From HGM12587 sp964580255 (GTDB taxonomy: Bacteria > Bacillota > Clostridia > Lachnospirales > Lachnospiraceae), in assembly GCA_964580255.1 (NCBI GenBank), contig CAZOJX010000074.1, positions 1-9,231 of the forward strand: a stretch of 9,231 nt of DNA, in the 5' to 3' direction. A program made the position numbers and the translations under genes. This document shows positions 5,869 through 9,231 of the stretch, piece by piece (the stretch's first letter is position 1; each line of letters begins with the position of its first letter). Below the pieces are notes generated by a model, which did not search any database, was not told the DNA's origin, and saw only the letters and a program-made list of their open reading frames with translations.

Positions 5869-7732
5869 AAAAGAAGTAAAAGGACAGCTGGATTTTGTTT
5901 ATGTTATCGGTGATGCCTACGTGGATCACCCGTCTTTCGGACATGCCATTATCAGCCGTGTGCTGGAAAGTCACGGATATTCTGTAGGGATCATTTCCCA
6001 GCCGGATTTTCGCAGCAGCGAGAGTATTACGGAGTTTGGAGAACCAAGACTGGGATTTCTGATTTCCGGCGGAAATATGGATTCTATGGTCAATCATTAT
6101 TCTGTTTCAAAGAAACATCGAAAAACAGATGCCTATACACCGGGCGGAGAAATGGGAAAACGTCCGGATCGTGCGGTGATCGTTTATGGAAATCTGATTC
6201 GGCAGCAATACAAAAAAACACCGATCATCATTGGCGGGATTGAAGCCTCTTTACGAAGACTGGCTCATTATGACTATTGGTCCGACAAGCTGAAAAGATC
6301 CATTCTTCTGGATTCCGGCGCAAACCTCATTTCTTACGGTATGGGTGAGCGTTCGATCGTGGAGATCGCAGATGCATTGAATGCTGGGATCGCAGTGGAG
6401 GACATTACGTTTATTGATGGTACGGTCTATAAAGCGAAATCTCTGGAATCGGTATATGATTATGAGCTTTTGCCGGATTATGAATCTTTGCTGGAAGATA
6501 AGAAAAATTATGCAAAAAGCTTTCTGACCCAATATGAAAACACAGATCCTTTTGTGGGAAAACGTCTGGTAGAACCTTACGGAAATCATTGCTATGTGGT
6601 ACAAAATCCGGCGGCAAAACCGCTGACGCAGACAGAAATGGATGATATCTATCAGCTGCCTTATGAAAGAACCTGGCATCCGATGTATGATAAAAAGGGC
6701 GGAATTCCGGCGCTGGCAGAGGTGAAATTTTCTCTGGTAAATAACAGAGGCTGCTTTGGCGGCTGTTCTTTTTGTGCATTGACCTTTCATCAGGGAAGGA
6801 TCGTGCAGACCCGAAGCCACGAATCTATCATCGAAGAAGCAAAGCTGATGACGAAAGAGAAGGACTTTAAGGGATATATTCATGACGTAGGCGGTCCGAC
6901 AGCAAACTTTCGTGCACCGTCCTGCGCAAAACAGATGGAAAAGGGAGTTTGTCCGAAAAAGCAATGTCTGTTCCCGACGCCATGTAAGAATTTAAGAGCA
7001 GATCATAAGGACTATATCAGCCTTTTAAGGAAGCTTCGCAGTCTTCCAAAGGTGAAAAAGGTGTTTGTTCGTTCCGGAATCCGTTTTGACTATGTTCTGG
7101 CAGATCCGTCGAAGGATTTTCTGAGGGAGCTTTGTCAATATCATGTCAGCGGTCAGCTGAAGGTAGCTCCGGAGCATGTATCAGATCAGGTGCTTCGTAA
7201 AATGGGAAAACCGTCAAATGACGTCTATCAGAAATTTGCAGCAGAATACCGGAAAATGAACGAACGTCTGGGACTGAAGCAATATCTGGTTCCTTATCTG
7301 ATGTCCAGTCACCCGGGCTGCGACATGAAAGAAGCAGTGAAACTGGCAGAATTTGTCCGGGATCTGGGCTATATGCCGGAGCAGGTACAGGACTTTTATC
7401 CCACACCGTCCACCATTTCTACCTGTATGTATTATACAGGAATCGATCCGAGAAACGGAGAACCGGTATATGTTCCGAAGGATCCTCATGAAAAGGAAAT
7501 GCAGAGAGCACTGATCCAGTATCGGGATCCGAAAAATTATGACCTGATCCGGGAGGCCCTGTATAAAGCAGGAAGAACGGATCTGATCGGTTTTGATCAG
7601 AAATGTCTGATTAAGCCGAGAAAAATGAGTAAGGAAAAAAATGAAGAAAAGAATCGCAATCGTAACCGGAGCGTCCGCAGGAATGGGGAAATGCTTCGTA
7701 AGGGAGCTTCAAAAGGAAAAAAACATAGATGA
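5846..7732 (+). CDS. YgiQ-family radical SAM protein
   Basis: A 628-residue protein of the YgiQ (UPF0313) family, whose biochemical reaction is not established as far as I know. The N-terminal domain (about 1-290) has the family start DFVYVIGDAYVDHPSFG. The radical SAM core carries CFGGCSFC with C303, C307 and C310, which should bind a 4Fe-4S cluster that cleaves S-adenosylmethionine. A second cysteine group (C360, C369, C374, C380) follows. The C-terminal region matches what I recall as DUF3362. The ATG at 5846 has AGAGG six bases upstream. It overlaps the HAD gene by 23 bases. The C-terminus is odd: residues 599-628 form a basic Arg/Asn/Lys tail encoded entirely inside the next gene, starting exactly after an A7 tract. 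One extra A would end the protein at residue 599 with an ATGA overlap. The tail is therefore probably a recent indel, a sequencing artefact, or a frameshift site. Confidence 0.9.
   Translation: MSFLPVSKKEVKGQLDFVYVIGDAYVDHPSFGHAIISRVLESHGYSVGIISQPDFRSSESITEFGEPRLGFLISGGNMDSMVNHYSVSKKHRKTDAYTPGGEMGKRPDRAVIVYGNLIRQQYKKTPIIIGGIEASLRRLAHYDYWSDKLKRSILLDSGANLISYGMGERSIVEIADALNAGIAVEDITFIDGTVYKAKSLESVYDYELLPDYESLLEDKKNYAKSFLTQYENTDPFVGKRLVEPYGNHCYVVQNPAAKPLTQTEMDDIYQLPYERTWHPMYDKKGGIPALAEVKFSLVNNRGCFGGCSFCALTFHQGRIVQTRSHESIIEEAKLMTKEKDFKGYIHDVGGPTANFRAPSCAKQMEKGVCPKKQCLFPTPCKNLRADHKDYISLLRKLRSLPKVKKVFVRSGIRFDYVLADPSKDFLRELCQYHVSGQLKVAPEHVSDQVLRKMGKPSNDVYQKFAAEYRKMNERLGLKQYLVPYLMSSHPGCDMKEAVKLAEFVRDLGYMPEQVQDFYPTPSTISTCMYYTGIDPRNGEPVYVPKDPHEKEMQRALIQYRDPKNYDLIREALYKAGRTDLIGFDQKCLIKPRKMSKEKNEEKNRNRNRSVRRNGEMLRKGASKGKKHR
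7635..7644 (+). other. A7 tract with adjacent -1-frame stop at the ygiQ/SDR junction
   Basis: Seven A residues (7635-7641) are followed by TGAA. In the ygiQ frame the codons are GAA AAA AAT, giving a possible slippery string A AAA AAT. A -1 slip would meet TGA at 7642-7644 immediately, and that stop overlaps the ATG start of the SDR gene at 7641. The tract also forms the spacer after the AAGGA ribosome binding site (7631-7635) of the SDR gene. Whether slippage happens cannot be decided from sequence alone. Confidence 0.5.
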
Positions 7733-8402
7733 GATCTGGATGATTGCAAGACGCAGGGAACGTCTGGAAGAAATGGAGGCTAAAGGAGAAGGAATGCTTC
7801 GTGCAATCCCTCTGGATCTTCAGGAACTTTCAGATATTTGGAAGTTTCAAAAGCTTTTGGAACAGGAAATGCCGAAAATCCAATACCTTGTGAATGGGGC
7901 AGGAATCGGACGCATGGGAATGGTTTCGGAGATTTCACCGGAAGCGCATGCAGATCTTTTGGATATTAATGTCCGGGCACTGACCTGTATGAGTAGGATC
8001 TGTCTTCCGTATATGGGCGAAAACAGTTATATGATCCAGATGTGCAGCGGTTCTGCGTTTCTTCCGCAGCCGGAGTTTGCGTCCTATGCAGCAAGTAAGG
8101 CATATGTACTGTCTTTTTCCAGAGCGTTAAGGCAGGAAGTGAAAAACAGGAAGATTTCTGTTACTGCCGTATGTCCGGGACCTGTCAATACGGAGTTTTT
8201 TGAGGCGGCAGGAAGCAAGATCAAGCCGTCAAAACAGAAATTTCTGACTGAACCGGAAGCAGTGGTGAAAAAGGCTTTGAAAGATGTGAAAGCAGGAAAA
8301 GCAATTTCTGTTTACGGAGGGAGTATGAAACTGGTTCATCTGGCAGGAAAGATCGTTCCGACAGAATGGATACTGAAAGGTATGGAAATTTTAAATTTTT
8401 AA
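7641..8402 (+). CDS. Short-chain dehydrogenase/reductase (classical SDR), NAD(P)-dependent
   Basis: A 253-residue cytoplasmic oxidoreductase. The nucleotide-binding motif TGASAGMG (9-16) fits the TGxxxGxG consensus. The NGAG motif is at 85-88, the structural N110 is in LLDIN, and the catalytic serine is S136 or S138. The YxxxK pair is Y149 and K153 in SYAASKAYVLSFS, with CPGPVNTEF at 178-186. All classical SDR residues are present, so it should be active. The arginines after the second strand (residues 37-39) hint at NADPH rather than NADH, which is inference. The substrate cannot be named. The ATG at 7641 is supported by AAGGA five bases upstream and by the start of the first beta strand (RIAIVTG). 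The first 92 bases lie inside the ygiQ reading frame. The next gene starts 23 bases after its stop. Confidence 0.9.
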   Translation: MKKRIAIVTGASAGMGKCFVRELQKEKNIDEIWMIARRRERLEEMEAKGEGMLRAIPLDLQELSDIWKFQKLLEQEMPKIQYLVNGAGIGRMGMVSEISPEAHADLLDINVRALTCMSRICLPYMGENSYMIQMCSGSAFLPQPEFASYAASKAYVLSFSRALRQEVKNRKISVTAVCPGPVNTEFFEAAGSKIKPSKQKFLTEPEAVVKKALKDVKAGKAISVYGGSMKLVHLAGKIVPTEWILKGMEILNF

Positions 8403-8425
8403 TGAAGCAGAAAAAGAGGTAGAAG

Positions 8426-9022
8426 ATGAAAAAAGTTGCAAAAGGAAACTATGGTTATACCATGGCTCACAGAAAAGGACAGTTTCTGAAAATGTGCCTT
8501 TACATTGCGCTGTCACTGGCAGTGTTTCTGTTGGGATATCTGACGACCAAAAAGACAGAAAATTTACTGTCTATTGTAGCTATTTTAGGGGTTCTTCCGG
8601 TTTCCAAGGAAATGGTCGGCGTGATTATGAGTTTTAAGAGAAAACCCATGGAAAGAGAATTGTATGAGAGAATCTCAGAAAAAGCAGGAGACTTAGAGCA
8701 GATTTATGAGCTTTTGTTTACAACGCAGGAAAAATCCTATGCGGCAGAGGCTGCCATTGTAGAAGGCAGTGATGTGATCTGCTACACGAAGGATCCTCAT
8801 TGCGATACGATCGCTTTACAGAAACATCTTATGAAAATGCTGGAAGCTAATGGATTTCGGGAAAATGTTAAGGTATATACTGATCTGAAAAAATTTTTAG
8901 ACAGGACAGCAGACCTGGAACGTCGGGAAAAGAAAGAGATTCCTTATCAGAAAAATCCGACCTATCCGGATCTGAACAGAGATCAGCTGATCCGCCATCT
9001 TTTACTGGCACTGTCTATTTAG
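8426..9022 (+). CDS. Two-helix membrane protein of unknown function
   Basis: I do not recognise this 198-residue protein. A basic N-terminus (1-19) is followed by two hydrophobic segments (about 20-40 and 46-69) joined by a short KKTEN turn. A cytoplasm-facing domain of about 130 residues follows, as predicted by the positive charges at both ends. That soluble part looks mixed alpha/beta: a helix (75-100), a strand AAIVEGSDVICYT (109-121), a helix (128-143), a strand VKVYT (148-152), then a charged helix. Two cysteines, C119 and C126, lie close together. No nuclease, kinase or peptidase motif is visible. The ATG at 8426 has AGAGGT five bases upstream. It lies 23 bases after the SDR gene and 7 bases before the RluA-type gene, so it is co-transcribed with RNA modification genes. 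The tight context and normal composition say it is a real gene. Confidence 0.85.
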   Translation: MKKVAKGNYGYTMAHRKGQFLKMCLYIALSLAVFLLGYLTTKKTENLLSIVAILGVLPVSKEMVGVIMSFKRKPMERELYERISEKAGDLEQIYELLFTTQEKSYAAEAAIVEGSDVICYTKDPHCDTIALQKHLMKMLEANGFRENVKVYTDLKKFLDRTADLERREKKEIPYQKNPTYPDLNRDQLIRHLLLALSI

Positions 9023-9029
9023 GGGAATT

Positions 9030-9231
9030 ATGAGAGAAATTACTGTTCATAAAAATGATGAAAATCAGCGTTTGGATAAATATCTGAAAAAATATCTGAA
9101 GGAAGCACCGGGAAGCTTTATTTATAAAATGCTTCGGAAAAAGAACATTGTGCTGAACGGAAAAAAAGCAGATGGAACGGAAAAACTGACTGCGGGAGAT
9201 CAGATTCGCCTGTTTTTTGCAGAGGAAACCC
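9030..9231 (+). CDS. RluA-family pseudouridine synthase, 3' partial
   Basis: Only the first 67 codons are inside the window. They encode an S4-like RNA-binding domain (about residues 13-62, QRLDKYLKKYLKE to LTAGDQIRLFF) preceded by a short strand (MREITV), the usual N-terminus of RluC/RluD-type enzymes that modify 23S rRNA. The catalytic motif (HRLDxxTSG type) would lie beyond the right edge, so activity cannot be judged. An S4 domain alone also occurs in other proteins, but the N-terminal MREITVHKNDENQRLDKYL arrangement and the operon with RsuA- and RsmF-like enzymes favour RluA. The ATG at 9030 follows AGGGG at 9021-9025, which overlaps the stop codon of the previous gene. Confidence 0.8.
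   Translation, partial: MREITVHKNDENQRLDKYLKKYLKEAPGSFIYKMLRKKNIVLNGKKADGTEKLTAGDQIRLFFAEET

Noticed and set aside
6251..6964. Long minus-strand open frame of 237 codons opposite the ygiQ-type gene
   Set aside because: It is a shadow of a well-supported radical SAM gene, with atypical composition and no start signal.

Overview
The window looks like a core chromosomal segment of a low-to-mid GC Gram-positive anaerobe of the class Clostridia, most likely family Lachnospiraceae. This is inferred from strong AGAGG/GGAG ribosome binding sites, purine-rich plus strands, a YlbJ-type sporulation membrane protein, and a RelQ-type alarmone synthetase close to the Bacillus enzyme. No database search was possible. 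I see no mobile element, phage gene, CRISPR array, rRNA or tRNA. The only gene-free stretches are short, the longest being about 126 bases.

Left part (1-1439): a coiled-coil protein gene, cut at its 5' side by the window edge, converges on and overlaps by 30 bases a minus-strand ylbJ-like gene. In Bacillus, ylbJ lies next to rsmD-coaD, so those genes may lie just left of the window. This is inference.

Middle and right part (1566-9231): nine plus-strand genes are packed head to tail, with gaps of 7-56 bases or overlaps of up to 92 bases, and no convincing terminator among them. The order is: membrane-anchored M23 peptidase, RelQ-like (p)ppGpp synthetase, RsmF-like rRNA m5C methyltransferase, RsuA-like pseudouridine synthase, HAD phosphatase, YgiQ-type radical SAM protein, short-chain dehydrogenase, a two-helix membrane protein of unknown function, and an RluA-family pseudouridine synthase cut by the right edge. 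The theme is rRNA modification combined with stringent-response signalling; the HAD, SDR and unknown proteins have no obvious partner role.

Most of this is ordinary housekeeping, and I do not see a clearly new defence or mobile system. The points most worth a second look are: (1) the 92-base ygiQ/SDR overlap, which begins at an A7 tract followed at once by a -1-frame stop overlapping the next start codon; (2) the RelQ-like enzyme with a C-terminal extension, embedded among rRNA-modifying enzymes; (3) the conserved-looking but unassigned 198-residue membrane protein.
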